From: Brevundimonas alba
GTDB lineage: Bacteria > Pseudomonadota > Alphaproteobacteria > Caulobacterales > Caulobacteraceae
NCBI RefSeq assembly: GCF_011927945.1
Contig: NZ_JAATJM010000001.1
Span: 1,001,501 to 1,065,500, forward strand
Direction: 5' to 3'
DNA length: 64,000 bases
Shown here in pieces: positions 16,636 through 27,344 of the stretch. The notes under the pieces are model-generated. The model saw nothing but the letters and a program-made list of their open reading frames with translations. It did no database searches and had not been told where the DNA came from. The translations under genes were made by a program, and so were the position numbers. Within the stretch, counting starts at the first letter, position 1. Every line of letters starts with the position of its first letter.

Positions 16636-18996
16636 CTACATCGGCGGCGGACCGGCCAGGATGTCGCGCTTGCCGGCATGGTTGGCGGGGCTGACCACGC
16701 CCTCCTGCTCCATCCGCTCGATCAGCGAGGCGGCGCGGTTGTAGCCGATCTGCAGGCGGCGCTGGACGTAGCTGGTGGAGGCCTTGCGGTCGCGGGTGAC
16801 CACGGCCACGGCGCGATCGTAGAGGTCGTCGCCCGATCCGCCGCCGCCCTCGTCGAAGCCGCCGGCGTCGCCGTCGCCGTCCGGATCGTCGGTGATCAGG
16901 TCGAGGTATTCGGGCTCCGCCTGGGCCTTCAGGTGCCGGCAGACCGCCTCGACCTCCTGGTCCTCCACGAACGGGCCGTGCAGGCGGGTGATGCGGCCGC
17001 CGCCGGCCATGTAGAGCATGTCGCCCTGGCCCAGCAGCTGCTCGCCGCCCTGCTCGCCGAGGATGGTGCGGCTGTCGATCTTGGACGTGACCTGGAAGCT
17101 GATCCGGGTCGGGAAGTTCGCCTTGATGGTGCCGGTGATGACATCGACCGACGGGCGCTGGGTGGCCATGATCAGGTGGATGCCGGCGGCGCGGGCCATC
17201 TGGGCCAGACGCTGCACCGCGCCCTCGACGTCCTTGCCGGCGACCAGCATCAGATCGGCCATCTCGTCCATGACCACGACCAGATAGGGCATGGGTTCGG
17301 GGCGGATCTTCTCGGACTCGTAGACGGGTCGGCCCTGATCGTCGAAGCCGGTCTGGACCGTGCGTTCGAAATGCTCGCCCTTGGCCTGCGCCTCGCGGGC
17401 GCGCTCGTTGTAGCTGGCGATGTTGCGCACGCCGAGCTTGGACATCCGGCGATAGCGGTCTTCCATCTCGCGCACGGTCCATTTCAGCGCGACGACGGCC
17501 TTCTTGGGATCGGTGACGACGGGCGCCAGCAGGTGCGGGATGCCGTCATAGACCGACAGCTCCAGCATCTTCGGGTCGATCATGATGAAGCGGCACTCGG
17601 CCGGGCTGTGCCGGTAGAGGATCGACAGGATCATGGCGTTGACCCCAACCGACTTGCCGGAGCCGGTGGTGCCGGCGATCAGCAGGTGGGGCATGCGCGC
17701 CAGATCCGCGACATAGGGCTCGCCGCCGATGGTCTCGCCCAGCGCCAGCGGCAGCAGGTGCGAGGCCTTGTCGTATTCGGTCGAGGCCAGAAGGTCGCGC
17801 AGATAGACGGTCTCGCGCTTGGCATTGGGCAGTTCGATGCCGATGGCGTTGCGGCCCGGAACCACGCTGATGCGGCAGGCGCGGGCGCTCATCGAGCGGG
17901 CGATGTCGTCGGACAGGGCGACCACGCGGCCGTGCTTCACGCCGGGTGCAGGCACCAGCTCGTACAGGGTGACGACCGGGCCGGGGCGGATCTGATCGAT
18001 GACGCCGCGGACGCCGAACTCCTGCAGCACGCCTTCCAGCATCTTCGCGTTCTGCTTCAGCGCCTCCTCGTCGACCGAGGCGACGCGCTTGGCCGGCTTG
18101 GTCAGCATGCCGAGCGGCGGCAGGTCGAAGCCCGTCGAGGGGCGGGCGAAGTCGAAGGCGGCCTGGCTGTCGTCCAGCTCGCGGCGTGAGGCCTTGGGCG
18201 CCTTGGTCGCGGCGACCTTGGGTTCGGGCGCGTTGCGGGCCGGGACCGGGTCCTGCCACGGCGGGCCGTCGTCGGCCTCGAGCGAGACGGGCGCGTAGTC
18301 CTCCGGCTCCGGCTCGGGGCGGGGGCGCGGCGGGGTCTTGGGCCGGCGGGCGGTCGGCGGCGGCGGCGCGGCCGAGCGGCGGGATCCGCGCGCCCACTCC
18401 ATGCCGTCGCCCAGATCGGAAATGCGCAGGCCGATGGCGTAGCCGAGGCTCCACAGGCTGATCGGCAGGAACATGACCGCTGCGCCGATGGCGGCTCCCG
18501 GCAGGCGCAGGGCGCCGAAGGCCATCCGCACCAGACCGACCAGCGCGTCGCCCCACAGGCCGCCGAGTCCCGCCGCCAGCGGCCAGGCGGCCGGCTGGGC
18601 AAGAGCGGACAGGGCCGCCGACAGGCTCAGCACGCCCACGGTGGCGGACAGGGCCTTGAGCGGGGAGGGCTTGAGACGCTGCTGGATGGCGTCGCCGATG
18701 GCTCCCGCCAGACCGAAGGCGATCAGCAGCAGGGCGGCGGGCCAGGCGGCCAGTCCCAGCGACTGCATGAACAGGTCCGCGAACAGCGCGCCGTTCAGGC
18801 CCAGCCAGTTGCTCGGAGCGATGGAAGAGGCGGCGTTCAGGCTGGGGTCGGCCGGGTTCCACGAGATCAGCGCCGCCAGCAGCAGGGCGGCGAGCAGGGC
18901 CTGCAGCACGCCGCGGAAGCGCACCACGAACGGCGCGGCCCACAGGATGCGGGCGCTCTCGAAGGCGCGGTGGCCGAGGGCGAGGGCGGCGGACAT
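16636..18996 (-). CDS. ftsK: DNA translocase FtsK
   Basis: 786 residues. The N-terminal part has about four membrane segments (residues 25-190) anchoring it at the septum. A Pro/Arg-rich linker with [22 protein letters not shown] follows, then the RecA-like motor with Walker [11 protein letters not shown] near residue 445 and [24 protein letters not shown]. The C-terminal gamma winged helix ([30 protein letters not shown]) reads KOPS. The linker is short compared with E. coli, as in other alphaproteobacteria. The start at 18996 is set by [12 protein letters not shown] just before the membrane segments. FtsK clears the terminus from the septum. Confidence 0.95.
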   Translation of the reverse strand: MSAALALGHRAFESARILWAAPFVVRFRGVLQALLAALLLAALISWNPADPSLNAASSIAPSNWLGLNGALFADLFMQSLGLAAWPAALLLIAFGLAGAIGDAIQQRLKPSPLKALSATVGVLSLSAALSALAQPAAWPLAAGLGGLWGDALVGLVRMAFGALRLPGAAIGAAVMFLPISLWSLGYAIGLRISDLGDGMEWARGSRRSAAPPPPTARRPKTPPRPRPEPEPEDYAPVSLEADDGPPWQDPVPARNAPEPKVAATKAPKASRRELDDSQAAFDFARPSTGFDLPPLGMLTKPAKRVASVDEEALKQNAKMLEGVLQEFGVRGVIDQIRPGPVVTLYELVPAPGVKHGRVVALSDDIARSMSARACRISVVPGRNAIGIELPNAKRETVYLRDLLASTEYDKASHLLPLALGETIGGEPYVADLARMPHLLIAGTTGSGKSVGVNAMILSILYRHSPAECRFIMIDPKMLELSVYDGIPHLLAPVVTDPKKAVVALKWTVREMEDRYRRMSKLGVRNIASYNERAREAQAKGEHFERTVQTGFDDQGRPVYESEKIRPEPMPYLVVVMDEMADLMLVAGKDVEGAVQRLAQMARAAGIHLIMATQRPSVDVITGTIKANFPTRISFQVTSKIDSRTILGEQGGEQLLGQGDMLYMAGGGRITRLHGPFVEDQEVEAVCRHLKAQAEPEYLDLITDDPDGDGDAGGFDEGGGGSGDDLYDRAVAVVTRDRKASTSYVQRRLQIGYNRAASLIERMEQEGVVSPANHAGKRDILAGPPPM

Positions 18997-19122
18997 GGCG
19001 GGCGGCGAACTCCGGCGAAACGATACAGGGCCGGTTGTCGCCTGTTCAGGGTTAAGAGGCTGTTTACCCACCGCGACCTCGTGGCTCTGGACGGAGCCCG
19101 CGCGCGGCGCGACAACCGCCCC

Positions 19123-20376
19123 ATGAGCCAGTCCGACCGTTACGAAGTCATCATCGCCGGAGCCGGCATGGCGGGTGCGACCTTCGCCCTCGCCGCGGCG
19201 CAGGGCGGGCTGAAGGCGGTGCTGGTCGATCCGCAGCCGTTTTCGGATCAGCTGGCGCCGACCTTCGACGGCCGGTCGACGGCGATCGCCTTCTCCACCT
19301 TCCGGATGCTGGACGCGCTCGGCGTGGGCGAGGCGCTCAGGCTGCACGCCTGCCGCATGGACCGCATCCTCGTCACCGATGGGCGGCGGCCGGGAGCGGC
19401 GTCTCGGGCGGCGTCATCGGCCTTCCTGCGCTTCGACGCCGACGAGATCGGCGACCGCACCGATGGCGAGCCGCTCGGCTATATGGTCGAGAACCGCCGC
19501 ATCCGCTCGGCGCTGGCCGAGGCCGTGACCGCCGCCGGCATCGAGGTGCGGGCGCCCGCGGAGGTCGTCTCGGTCGAGGCGGGGCCGGCGCGGGCTCGGG
19601 TCACGCTGGCTGACGGCGCCACGCTGGAAGCGCCGCTGGTGGTCGGGGCCGAGGGGCGCGGCTCGCGGGTGCGGCGCGAGGCGGGGATCGAGACGGTTGG
19701 CTGGGGCTACGGCCAGAGTGGCGTCGTCGCCACGGTTCGCATGGCCCGTGACCACGGCAACGTCGCCCACGAATATTTCCTGCCGTCCGGACCCTTCGCC
19801 ATCCTGCCCCTGACCGACAGCCGGGCCAGTCTTGTCTGGACCGAGACGACGCGGCGGGCCGAGGCGCTCAAGGCCTGTTCGGACGAGGCCTTCCACGCCC
19901 ATCTGATGCGGCGGTTCGGGGACTTCCTCGACGATGTCTCGGTTGTGGGGCCGCGCTTCGTCTATCCCCTGTCGCTGCAACTGGCCGAGCAGTTGACCGC
20001 CCCGCGCACCGCCCTGATCGGCGACGCCGCCCATGCCGTGCACCCGGTCGCCGGACAGGGGTTGAACATGGGGCTGAAAGACGCCGCCGCCCTGGCGGAG
20101 GTGCTGATCGAGGCGCTTCGCGTCGGCGAGGACATCGGCTCGGAGACGGTGCTGGACCGCTACGCCCGCTGGCGGCGGTTCGACAATGCGGCGCTGGCGG
20201 CCGGCTTCGACGGCTTCGTGCGGCTGTTCTCAAACGACATCGCGCCGGTGCGGCTGGCCCGCGACCTCGGCATCGCCGCCGTCAACCGCATCGCCCCCCT
20301 GCGCCGCGCCTTTATGCACGAGGCCGGCGGGGCCACCGGCGACCTGCCGCGGTTGCTGCGTGGGATGAGTCTTTAG
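19123..20376 (+). CDS. ubiH: UbiH/UbiF-family FAD-dependent monooxygenase
   Basis: 417 residues. The N-terminal Rossmann motif is [18 protein letters not shown], followed by the middle signature around [16 protein letters not shown] and the C-terminal [27 protein letters not shown], which is diagnostic of the UbiH/COQ6 group. It probably hydroxylates the ubiquinone ring; which carbon cannot be told from sequence. The ATG at 19123 is chosen because GxGxxG should begin within about 15 residues. It is divergent from ftsK across 126 bases. Confidence 0.88.
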   Translation: MSQSDRYEVIIAGAGMAGATFALAAAQGGLKAVLVDPQPFSDQLAPTFDGRSTAIAFSTFRMLDALGVGEALRLHACRMDRILVTDGRRPGAASRAASSAFLRFDADEIGDRTDGEPLGYMVENRRIRSALAEAVTAAGIEVRAPAEVVSVEAGPARARVTLADGATLEAPLVVGAEGRGSRVRREAGIETVGWGYGQSGVVATVRMARDHGNVAHEYFLPSGPFAILPLTDSRASLVWTETTRRAEALKACSDEAFHAHLMRRFGDFLDDVSVVGPRFVYPLSLQLAEQLTAPRTALIGDAAHAVHPVAGQGLNMGLKDAAALAEVLIEALRVGEDIGSETVLDRYARWRRFDNAALAAGFDGFVRLFSNDIAPVRLARDLGIAAVNRIAPLRRAFMHEAGGATGDLPRLLRGMSL

Positions 20377-20426
20377 TTTGCCCGGGGCTCGCGACGCGGT
20401 CGCTCGCGGGTTGAGCGCGGGACCGC

Positions 20427-20621
20427 TCAGTCCAGCTTCCGCGCTTCTTCCGCCAGCATGATCGGCACGCCGTCGCGGATGGGGTAGGCCAGCTTGGCGC
20501 CCTTGGAGATCAGTTCCTGCGCCTCGCGGTCATAGGTCAGCCGGCCGCGGGTCACCGGGCAGACCAGCGTCTCAAGCAGCCGGGGATCGACGGAGGCGGG
20601 GGTGTGGAAGGCGTCGCTCAT
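20427..20621 (-). CDS. UPF0434 / Trm112-like small protein (YcaR family)
   Basis: 64 residues with [17 protein letters not shown] and [20 protein letters not shown], the hallmark of the UPF0434/YcaR family related to Trm112. Only one of the usual cysteines is left (CPVT), so zinc binding is unlikely. In other bacteria the family sits near lpxK-kdsB or, in alphaproteobacteria, after LON-domain genes, as here. Function is not established. Confidence 0.88.
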   Translation of the reverse strand: MSDAFHTPASVDPRLLETLVCPVTRGRLTYDREAQELISKGAKLAYPIRDGVPIMLAEEARKLD

Positions 20622-20628
20622 GCCGCAT

Positions 20629-21288
20629 CTATTGCATTGAAGGGGCGTCGCCGTCGCCTGTTTCGGCGGCGTCGATGGTCATCAGGGCCGTCAGGACGTC
20701 AGAGCGGTCGGTCAGGCTGGCTGCCTCCAGCAGCGCCTGTTTCTCGGGCGGATCGAACGGCAGGGCCATGGACAGGCTGTTGATCAGGGCCTCGGGCGGC
20801 GCCGTCTCGGCCGTATCCCAGTCGATGTCGAGGCCGCGCGTCTCGAGATAGGCGCGAAGGGCGTCGAGCAGGCTGTCCCGGTCCAGGCCGACATCGTCCA
20901 CCGGCGGCGCGGACAGATCGGCCGCGAACGGGGTGAAGTCGGCGCGGACCTGACGATAGGGCGTCTGGGTCGGCAGTTCGCTGGCCAGGCGGAACCGGGC
21001 GCAGCCGGTCAGGGTGATCAGATAGCGCCCGTCCGAGGTCTCGGCGAAACTGGTGATGCGGCCCGCGCAACCGACCGGTGACAGCTTGGGCGCGGTGCGC
21101 GATCCCGGCTGCGGCTGGATCATGCCGATGATCCGGTCGCCGGCCATGGCGTCGTCGATCATGTTCAGATAGCGCGGCTCGAAGATGTTGAGCGGCAGCT
21201 GGCCGCGCGGCAGCAGAATGGCGCCGGGCAGGGGAAAGACCGGAATGACCTGCGGCAGGTCGGCGGCCCTGACATAGCCCTGAGCCAT
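20629..21288 (-). CDS. LON peptidase N-terminal substrate-binding domain protein
   Basis: 219 residues consisting of a stand-alone Lon N-domain: [39 protein letters not shown] is the diagnostic start and [29 protein letters not shown] the second strand block. No AAA or protease part follows, so it probably binds unfolded substrates or acts as an adaptor. The start at 21288 has GGAGAGGAG directly upstream. It is eleven bases after the thioredoxin-like gene and seven before the UPF0434 gene, so these three likely form an operon. Confidence 0.9.
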   Translation of the reverse strand: MAQGYVRAADLPQVIPVFPLPGAILLPRGQLPLNIFEPRYLNMIDDAMAGDRIIGMIQPQPGSRTAPKLSPVGCAGRITSFAETSDGRYLITLTGCARFRLASELPTQTPYRQVRADFTPFAADLSAPPVDDVGLDRDSLLDALRAYLETRGLDIDWDTAETAPPEALINSLSMALPFDPPEKQALLEAASLTDRSDVLTALMTIDAAETGDGDAPSMQ

Positions 21289-21299
21289 CTCCTCTCCCC

Positions 21300-22196
21300 C
21301 TAGGCGAACAGGATGGAGGACAGGCGGCGGCGGCCGTCGCGGGCGATGTCCGAGGCGGCGCCCGCGGCCTCGAAGACGACCAGCAGCTGCTTGCGGGCGG
21401 CCTGTTCGTTCCACTCGCGGTCGGCGGCGACGATGGCCAGCAGACTGTCGACCGCCCCCTTCAGATCGCCCGCCGAGGCCTGGGCCAGCGACAGGTCATA
21501 GCGGGCCTGGTGGTCCGACGGATCGGCGGCGACGCGGGCTTCCAGTTCCGCCGAGGCTCCGGTCGGCGCGGCCGAGGCGAGCGATAGCTGGGCCCGGACC
21601 GACTGGACCTGTGCGTTCTTCGTTTCCGCCGGGGCCATGGCGATGGTCTGGCGGGCCTGATCGACGTCCCCGTCGGCCAGATAGACGCGGGCCATGCCGG
21701 CGATGGCGCCTTCGTGCGTGGGCTCCAGCGTCAGCACCTGGGCGAAGGCCTGCGCGGCCCCGCCGAGATCGTTCAGCGAAAGCGATTCCTCGCCCATCGA
21801 CATCATCTGCTCGATGTCGGAGTCGGCGCTGGTCCCGCCGGTCAGCTTGTCGATGAAGGCCTTGAGCTGGCTCTCCGGCACCGCGCCCTGGAAGCCGTCG
21901 ACCGGCTGGCCGTCGACGAAGGCATAGACGGTCGGGATCGACTGCACCCGAAGCTGGCCCGCGTATGCCGGGTTCTTGTCGACGTCGATCTTGACCAGTT
22001 TCACCGCCCCGCCGGCGGCGCGGACGGCCTTCTCCAGCATCGGCGTCAGGGTCCGGCACGGCCCGCACCAGGTCGCCCAGAAGTCGACCAGCACCGGCTG
22101 CGACTTCGACGCCTCGACCACATCGGCCATGAAGCTGGCGTCGGAGCCCTCCTTGATGAGGTCGTCAGGCGTGGTGGTGGGGTCGGCTAGGCTCAT
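21300..22196 (-). CDS. cnoX: CnoX/YbbN-like thioredoxin-TPR chaperedoxin
   Basis: 298 residues: a thioredoxin domain with the active site FWATWCGPCRTLTP (Cys44 and Cys47) and IPTVYAFVDGQPVDGFQGAVPE, then a tetratricopeptide-like C-terminal half (from about 130) with repeated AxxLAEAxxxDPxDxxARYDLxLAxA-type helices. E. coli CnoX has lost the CxxC; this one keeps it, as in Caulobacter CnoX, so it can also reduce disulfides. Such proteins protect substrates during oxidative stress and pass them to GroEL. First gene of a three-gene minus-strand cluster. Confidence 0.9.
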   Translation of the reverse strand: MSLADPTTTPDDLIKEGSDASFMADVVEASKSQPVLVDFWATWCGPCRTLTPMLEKAVRAAGGAVKLVKIDVDKNPAYAGQLRVQSIPTVYAFVDGQPVDGFQGAVPESQLKAFIDKLTGGTSADSDIEQMMSMGEESLSLNDLGGAAQAFAQVLTLEPTHEGAIAGMARVYLADGDVDQARQTIAMAPAETKNAQVQSVRAQLSLASAAPTGASAELEARVAADPSDHQARYDLSLAQASAGDLKGAVDSLLAIVAADREWNEQAARKQLLVVFEAAGAASDIARDGRRRLSSILFA

Positions 22197-22287
22197 CGAT
22201 CGGTCCTGTCGGTGCGTAGGTCTAACGCGGCAGCCCCAAGATGGTCGCGGCGGCCTTTCGTCTCAAGGGATAGACGCCCGGGACGGC

Positions 22288-24093
22288 TCAGCTGGGTTCG
22301 CCGCCGGCTCCTGCCGGACTCAGCTTCCAGCGGATCTTGGTCTCGGAATCGGTCCGGGCCGACCCGCGCACCACGATCTGCAGCGAACGCCGGGTCAGGC
22401 CCTCGTCGACATGGACCGAAGGCTCGATGGCCACGTCGGGTCCGTCGGTGCGGAACCACCAACCCCGGCCGGAGTGGCCGCGCAGCAGGATCGAGCGGCG
22501 ATCGCGCGCCAAGGAGGCCTGCACCCCGGGCTCGAGCTGGAACCGCACCGCATAGGGCGCGGCGATGGCGCGGACGACCTCCTTCTGGCCGGGCGCGGGG
22601 TGCAGCCGTTCCTCGGCGCGCAGCTCGTCCAGCCGCTGGTCGAGATAGAGGCGGCGCTGGTGCAGCAGGCCGAAGTCGTGAACCCAGCCATCGTGCTCGG
22701 CCTCGAGCCAGACCGCGCCCTCGCCGTCGCGGCGATGGACGTCGAGATGCAGCGGCCGCGCGATCAGCCGCTGGCCCAGAAGATCGCCTTTCCAGCCGCC
22801 CAGCGGCGCGCCGGTCGAGGTTTCGCCCAGCGTCAGCGTCGAATGGCCGGGGGCAAGGCGCAGCCCCTGCCGGTCGGCCGCGCGGGGGCTCCAGCCGCAG
22901 CCGGTGATCAGCCGGTCGCGGCCGCAGACGATCTCCAGCGCCAGAGGCTGGGCGCAGGCGGCGGCGGACCAGGCGCCCCGCGCCGGAGCGGCGACGTCGG
23001 CGGCGACGGTTAGCAGCGGACTGCGAATGCGGGCGATGCCGCCGACGGTTCCAGTCGGCTCGGAGGCGGTCTCGTCGTGGGCCAGGGCGGCGGCCACGCG
23101 GGCCGGGTTCGACGGGCCTCCGCCCTGCATGGTGATCAGGCGCCCGTCGGGCAGGGTCTGGAACCGGGCCGCGACGGTCAGCCGGCGGATCGCCGCTCGC
23201 ACCGGATCGGGCACCGCTTCAGACAGCTGGCCCAGCGCGTCCTCCAGCGTCAGCAGGTCGAGCAGCAGTTCGAGGCCCGCTTCCGGACTGCGCGAGGCGT
23301 GTCCGCCGTCTTCGCCGACGGTGCGAGACAGGGCGGCGGGCAGGGCGCGCAGGGCTCTACGGCGCAGCGCGGCGCCGGGCGCTCCGGCGAGCACGCAGCC
23401 CGCCACCGCCGCTGCGACCAGACGCTCCGCCTTCGCTGCTGCGCCGCCGGGCGGACGCAGCAGCTGCCGCGCCTGACGGCCGAGCACGTCGGCGAGCCGG
23501 ACCCGCTCGGCCTCGGTCGCGACCTGTCCCATCCGGCGCGCGGCGCAGGCGAGATTGGAGGTCCGGCGCGCGAGAATAACGGGGTCCCATGCGAAGGGAG
23601 ACCAGCGGGCGAAGACCGTCGCCCAGGTCAGGGTCAGACGCAGGGCCTCGCGGGCCCCGCGCTCTCCCTCAAGCATCAGCGACGGCAGCCAGGCAAAGGC
23701 GTGCAGTTCGACGGCGAAGGCGCGGGTCGGGCTGGGCCGGTTCCACGGATCCTCGGGCGCGGCTGCCTCGAGGCTGGAGCCTGCGAGAACGAATTTGCCA
23801 CCGAGCGCCGCCTTGCCCACCGCGCCGTCGACCGGTCGGAAGTCGCGCGGGGTGGCGGCGAAGGCCTGGGCCACCCGGCCCTTGAGGGTCATCGCATAGC
23901 CAGGCAGGCCGTACAGCTCGATCCACAGCTGGCGGGTCAGCAATCGGCCGGCGAGGGCGGGCCACAGCCCGGGGCCTGTCGCCGCGTCCGTGGTCCGCAC
24001 CGGCGTCCGCATCGGGGCGCCGCGCAGGCCGGGGATGGCGCCGGGCGCGGGCGCGTCGGCTTCGGGCCGGGAGAAGGGGCCGAGCGGGCTCAT
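22288..24093 (-). CDS. Heparinase II/III family protein
   Basis: 601 residues. An alpha-helical toroid domain (about 60-300, with EDGGHASRSPEAGLELLLDLLTL) is followed by a beta-sandwich domain with RLEAEHDGWVHDFGLLHQRRLYLD-like sequence, typical of heparinase II/III superfamily lyases. These genes are widespread in alphaproteobacteria next to rpe, purH or rsmB. The true substrate is not known and catalysis on heparin is not implied. No signal peptide is seen. The start codon overlaps the rpe stop as ATGA, so the two are translationally coupled. Confidence 0.87.
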   Translation of the reverse strand: MSPLGPFSRPEADAPAPGAIPGLRGAPMRTPVRTTDAATGPGLWPALAGRLLTRQLWIELYGLPGYAMTLKGRVAQAFAATPRDFRPVDGAVGKAALGGKFVLAGSSLEAAAPEDPWNRPSPTRAFAVELHAFAWLPSLMLEGERGAREALRLTLTWATVFARWSPFAWDPVILARRTSNLACAARRMGQVATEAERVRLADVLGRQARQLLRPPGGAAAKAERLVAAAVAGCVLAGAPGAALRRRALRALPAALSRTVGEDGGHASRSPEAGLELLLDLLTLEDALGQLSEAVPDPVRAAIRRLTVAARFQTLPDGRLITMQGGGPSNPARVAAALAHDETASEPTGTVGGIARIRSPLLTVAADVAAPARGAWSAAACAQPLALEIVCGRDRLITGCGWSPRAADRQGLRLAPGHSTLTLGETSTGAPLGGWKGDLLGQRLIARPLHLDVHRRDGEGAVWLEAEHDGWVHDFGLLHQRRLYLDQRLDELRAEERLHPAPGQKEVVRAIAAPYAVRFQLEPGVQASLARDRRSILLRGHSGRGWWFRTDGPDVAIEPSVHVDEGLTRRSLQIVVRGSARTDSETKIRWKLSPAGAGGEPS

Positions 24094-24764
24094 GTCGCCG
24101 TGGGCTGGGCGGCCTTCAGGGCCCGGATGTTGTCGGCATAGGCAGCCGCGCCGCCCTTGAACACCGCGGTTCCGGCGACCAGCGCATCGGCCCCGGCGGC
24201 GACACAGGCGCCGGCGTTGGCCGCGGTGACGCCGCCGTCGACCTGCAGGTGCGCTTTCGACCCGGCCGCATCGAGCAGGGCCCGGGTCCGCTCGATCTTG
24301 CGCAGGGTCGAGCCGATGAAGGACTGGCCGCCGAAGCCCGGATTGACCGACATCAACAGTACGAGGTCGACCAGCTCGATGACCTCCTCGACCACGGACA
24401 CGGGCGTGCCCGGGTTCAGCACCACGCCTGCCTTGGCGCCCAGCTGGCGGATGCGGCCGAGGGTCCGATGCAGGTGCGGCCCGCTCTCAGGGTGGACTGT
24501 CAGATAGTCCGCCCCGGCCTCCCGATAGGCCTCAAGCCACGGATCGACCGGGGCCACCATCAGATGGACGTCGAAGGGCAAGGTGGTGTGCGGCCTTAGT
24601 GCCTTCACCACATCCGGACCGATGGTGATGTTGGGCACGAAATGCCCGTCCATCACATCGACGTGGACCCAGTCGGCGCCGGCGGCCTCCAGGGCAGCGA
24701 CCTCTTCTCCCAGTCGGGCGAAGTCGCTGGCGAGGATCGACGGGCAGATCAGGGGCGCGGGCAT
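24090..24764 (-). CDS. rpe: Ribulose-phosphate 3-epimerase
   Basis: 224 residues, a TIM barrel converting ribulose-5-phosphate to xylulose-5-phosphate. Signatures: ICPSILASDFARLGEEV, DWVHVDVMDGHFVPNITIGPDVV, PFDVHLMVAPVD, LVLLMSVNPGFGGQSFI and LQVDGGV. Length is standard. It is the first gene of rpe-heparinase and is divergent from osmC across 110 bases. Confidence 0.96.
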   Translation of the reverse strand: MPAPLICPSILASDFARLGEEVAALEAAGADWVHVDVMDGHFVPNITIGPDVVKALRPHTTLPFDVHLMVAPVDPWLEAYREAGADYLTVHPESGPHLHRTLGRIRQLGAKAGVVLNPGTPVSVVEEVIELVDLVLLMSVNPGFGGQSFIGSTLRKIERTRALLDAAGSKAHLQVDGGVTAANAGACVAAGADALVAGTAVFKGGAAAYADNIRALKAAQPTAT

Positions 24765-24874
24765 GGTCCGGGGATAAGGCGGGTCGCGGGCCGTAGCAAG
24801 GCGCGGACTGGGTTTACGGCCAGTCAGCAGCTACACGGTTCGGTCATCGCCCCGCAGCGCGCTGGAGGACCCGC

Positions 24875-25336
24875 ATGAGCGAACATCTGGCCACGATCGA
24901 ATGGAGCCGGGACGGGCAGGAGTTCGCTGACCACCGCTACAGCCGCGCCCACGACTGGCGCTTCGACGGCGGCGCGGTGGTTCGCGGCTCGTCGGCCCCG
25001 ACCAGCGTGCCGGTCCCCATGTCCGATCCGGCCGCCGTCGATCCGGAGGAGGCCCTGGTCGCCGCCGTGTCCAGTTGCCACATGCTGTTTTTTCTCGCCT
25101 TCGCGGCCAAGGCCGGCTTCGTCGTCGACCGCTACCGGGACGAAGCCTCCGGCGTATTGGGCCGTGACGACCGGGGCCGGATGTCTATCACCACGGTGAC
25201 CCTCCGGCCCGAGGTGACCTGGTCCGGCGAGACACGACCGGATGCGGCTGCGCTCGGCGATCTGCACCACAGCGCGCACGAGGCCTGCTACATCGCCAAC
25301 TCCATTCGCGCGACGGTGACGGTCGAGCCGCGCTGA
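24875..25336 (+). CDS. OsmC family protein
   Basis: 153 residues with the OsmC/Ohr fold: PEEALVAAVSSCHMLFFLAFAAKAGF holds Cys68 and HHSAHEACYIANSIRATV holds Cys138, the usual pair for peroxide or hydroperoxide reduction. It belongs to the general OsmC branch rather than clear Ohr. GGAGGA precedes the ATG at 24875. A short inverted repeat GACTGG/CCAGTC (24806-24825) lies upstream and could be an operator shared with rpe. Confidence 0.88.
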   Translation: MSEHLATIEWSRDGQEFADHRYSRAHDWRFDGGAVVRGSSAPTSVPVPMSDPAAVDPEEALVAAVSSCHMLFFLAFAAKAGFVVDRYRDEASGVLGRDDRGRMSITTVTLRPEVTWSGETRPDAAALGDLHHSAHEACYIANSIRATVTVEPR

Positions 25337-25372
25337 AACGAAGCGCGGACAGCCGTTCACAGGCCGGAACAA

Positions 25373-27259
25373 ATGAGGCACAAGGCGGCGATGCCCGCCG
25401 ACTCAATCTCCGCCCCCGCCTCGCCGTCGCTGGCGGATGCGCGCGCGACGCTGGAGCGGGTCTGGGGCCACGCCGACTTCCGCGGCCGTCAGGCGGAGGT
25501 GGTCACGGAGGTTCTGGCCGGCCGGGACGTGCTCGCGGTGCTGCCGACCGGTGGCGGCAAGAGCGTCTGCTATCAGATCCCCGCCATCCTGAGGTCCGGC
25601 CTCGGCCTCGTGGTTTCGCCCCTGATCGCCCTGATGACCGATCAGGTCGAGGCGCTGCGGCAGCAGGGTGTGGCGGCCGCGCGGCTCGATTCCGGCGTCT
25701 CGCTCGACGATCGGTCGGAAATCTGGCGCGCGGCGCGGGCCGGGGAACTCGACCTACTCTATGTCTCGCCCGAGGGACTGGCCCAGCCGCATCTGATCGA
25801 CCGGCTGCACGACCTGCCGCTCTCGCTGATCGCCATCGATGAAGCGCACTGCGTCTCGCAGTGGGGACACGACTTCCGTCCCGACTACCGCACCCTCGGC
25901 CGGCTGGCGGAACTGTTCCCCGGTGTGCCGAGGATCGCCGTCACCGCCACGGCCGACGCCCGCACCCGCGAGGACATCGTGCGCTCGCTGCGGCTCGGCG
26001 ACGCCAGGGTAGTGGTCGACAGCTTCGCCCGGCCCAATCTGCAGCTGGCGGCGGTGCGCAAGGAGAACGGCTCCCGCGCCCGCACCGACGCCGCCGTGAT
26101 CGATCTGGTCCGCCAGCGGCGCGGCAAGTCCGGCGTGGTCTATTGCGGCTCGCGCGACGGCTGCGAGCGGGTGGCGCAGGCGCTGCGCGACGCCGGGACC
26201 AACGCCATAGCCTATCACGCCGGAATGGAGGCGCGGGACCGCGACCGCCGGCTCGAACGCTTCCTCGCCGAAGACGGGGCGGTGATGGTGGCGACCATCG
26301 CCTTCGGCATGGGCGTGGACAAGGCGGACGTCCGGTTCGTCATCCACGCCGATCCGCCCGGATCGCTCGAGGCCTACTGGCAGGAGATCGGCCGGGCGGG
26401 GCGCGACGGCGAACCGGCCGAGGGCCTGACCCTCTACGGTCCGTCGGACATCGCCTGGACGCTGCGGCGGCTGGAAGGCCGGCCGATGGCGGAAGAGGTC
26501 AAGGCGGTGCAGGTGCGCAAGGCCCGCCAGCTGTTCGCCATGCTGGACGGCGCCGTCTGCCGCCCGCAGGCGGTGCGACGCTATTTCGGCGAGGGCGACG
26601 CCCAGCCCTGCGGCGTCTGCGACATCTGTCAGGACCCGCCCGCCCTGTTCGACGCCACAGTGCAGGCCCAGAAGGCGCTGGCGGCGGTCCAGCGGCTGGG
26701 CGAACGCTTCGGCCGCGGCCGGATCGTCGACCACCTGCTGGGCAAGACAAAGGACGTCCAGCCGTGGGAGACGGCCCTGTCGACCTGGGCCATCGGCGCA
26801 GACACGGCCCTGCACACCTGGCGCGACGTGCTCGACCACCTGATGTTCGAGGGGCTGCTGGTCGAGGATCCGAACGATGGCAAACCGCTGGTCAGACTGG
26901 GCGATCCCGAGGCGGTGCGCGCGGTTTATCGGGGCGAGCGGACGCTTGAAGTGCGGCTGGCCCCCGCCCGCGCCGTCGCCACACGGGAGCGGGTGCGCAC
27001 AGGACGCAACGCCGCGCTCGAAACCATGGACGCCGATGTCCGCGCCCGATTCGAGACCCTGCGGGCGTGGCGTCGCGACCGCGCGGCCGAGCAGCGGGTG
27101 CCGCCCTATGTGATCTTCCAGGACAAGACCCTGCTGGAAATCGCCATGGCAGAACCCGGCGATCTCGAGCGCCTGTCGCATATCCCCGGCGTCGGTCAGA
27201 CCAAATTGGACCGGTATGGCAAGGGCGTACTGGACGCGCTGGGGCGGCAGGCGGCCTGA
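25373..27259 (+). CDS. recQ: ATP-dependent DNA helicase RecQ
   Basis: About 628 residues. Superfamily 2 helicase motifs are complete: Q-motif region FRGRQAEVV, Walker A PTGGGKSVCYQ (about 58-68), IDEAHCVSQWGHDFRPDY, TATAD, and motif VI QEIGRAGRDG. The zinc-binding RQC part has PCGVCDICQ, and a C-terminal HRDC domain runs through PYVIFQDKTLLEIA and HIPGVGQTKLDRYG. RecQ unwinds recombination intermediates. Starts at 25373 and 25391 are both possible; the second has AAGG at a better distance. Confidence 0.95.
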   Translation: MRHKAAMPADSISAPASPSLADARATLERVWGHADFRGRQAEVVTEVLAGRDVLAVLPTGGGKSVCYQIPAILRSGLGLVVSPLIALMTDQVEALRQQGVAAARLDSGVSLDDRSEIWRAARAGELDLLYVSPEGLAQPHLIDRLHDLPLSLIAIDEAHCVSQWGHDFRPDYRTLGRLAELFPGVPRIAVTATADARTREDIVRSLRLGDARVVVDSFARPNLQLAAVRKENGSRARTDAAVIDLVRQRRGKSGVVYCGSRDGCERVAQALRDAGTNAIAYHAGMEARDRDRRLERFLAEDGAVMVATIAFGMGVDKADVRFVIHADPPGSLEAYWQEIGRAGRDGEPAEGLTLYGPSDIAWTLRRLEGRPMAEEVKAVQVRKARQLFAMLDGAVCRPQAVRRYFGEGDAQPCGVCDICQDPPALFDATVQAQKALAAVQRLGERFGRGRIVDHLLGKTKDVQPWETALSTWAIGADTALHTWRDVLDHLMFEGLLVEDPNDGKPLVRLGDPEAVRAVYRGERTLEVRLAPARAVATRERVRTGRNAALETMDADVRARFETLRAWRRDRAAEQRVPPYVIFQDKTLLEIAMAEPGDLERLSHIPGVGQTKLDRYGKGVLDALGRQAA

Positions 27260-27344
27260 CCCAAAACGGGCGACCGATGTTCCCACGGTAAGATTCAGGC
27301 AAGGTCTCGGAAGGGGGGCCTTAAACTTTCGCCGTCACAGTCCG

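Noticed and set aside
16471-18189. 572-codon plus-strand frame opposite ftsK
   Set aside because: Shadow of ftsK; the real gene on the minus strand has all motor motifs.
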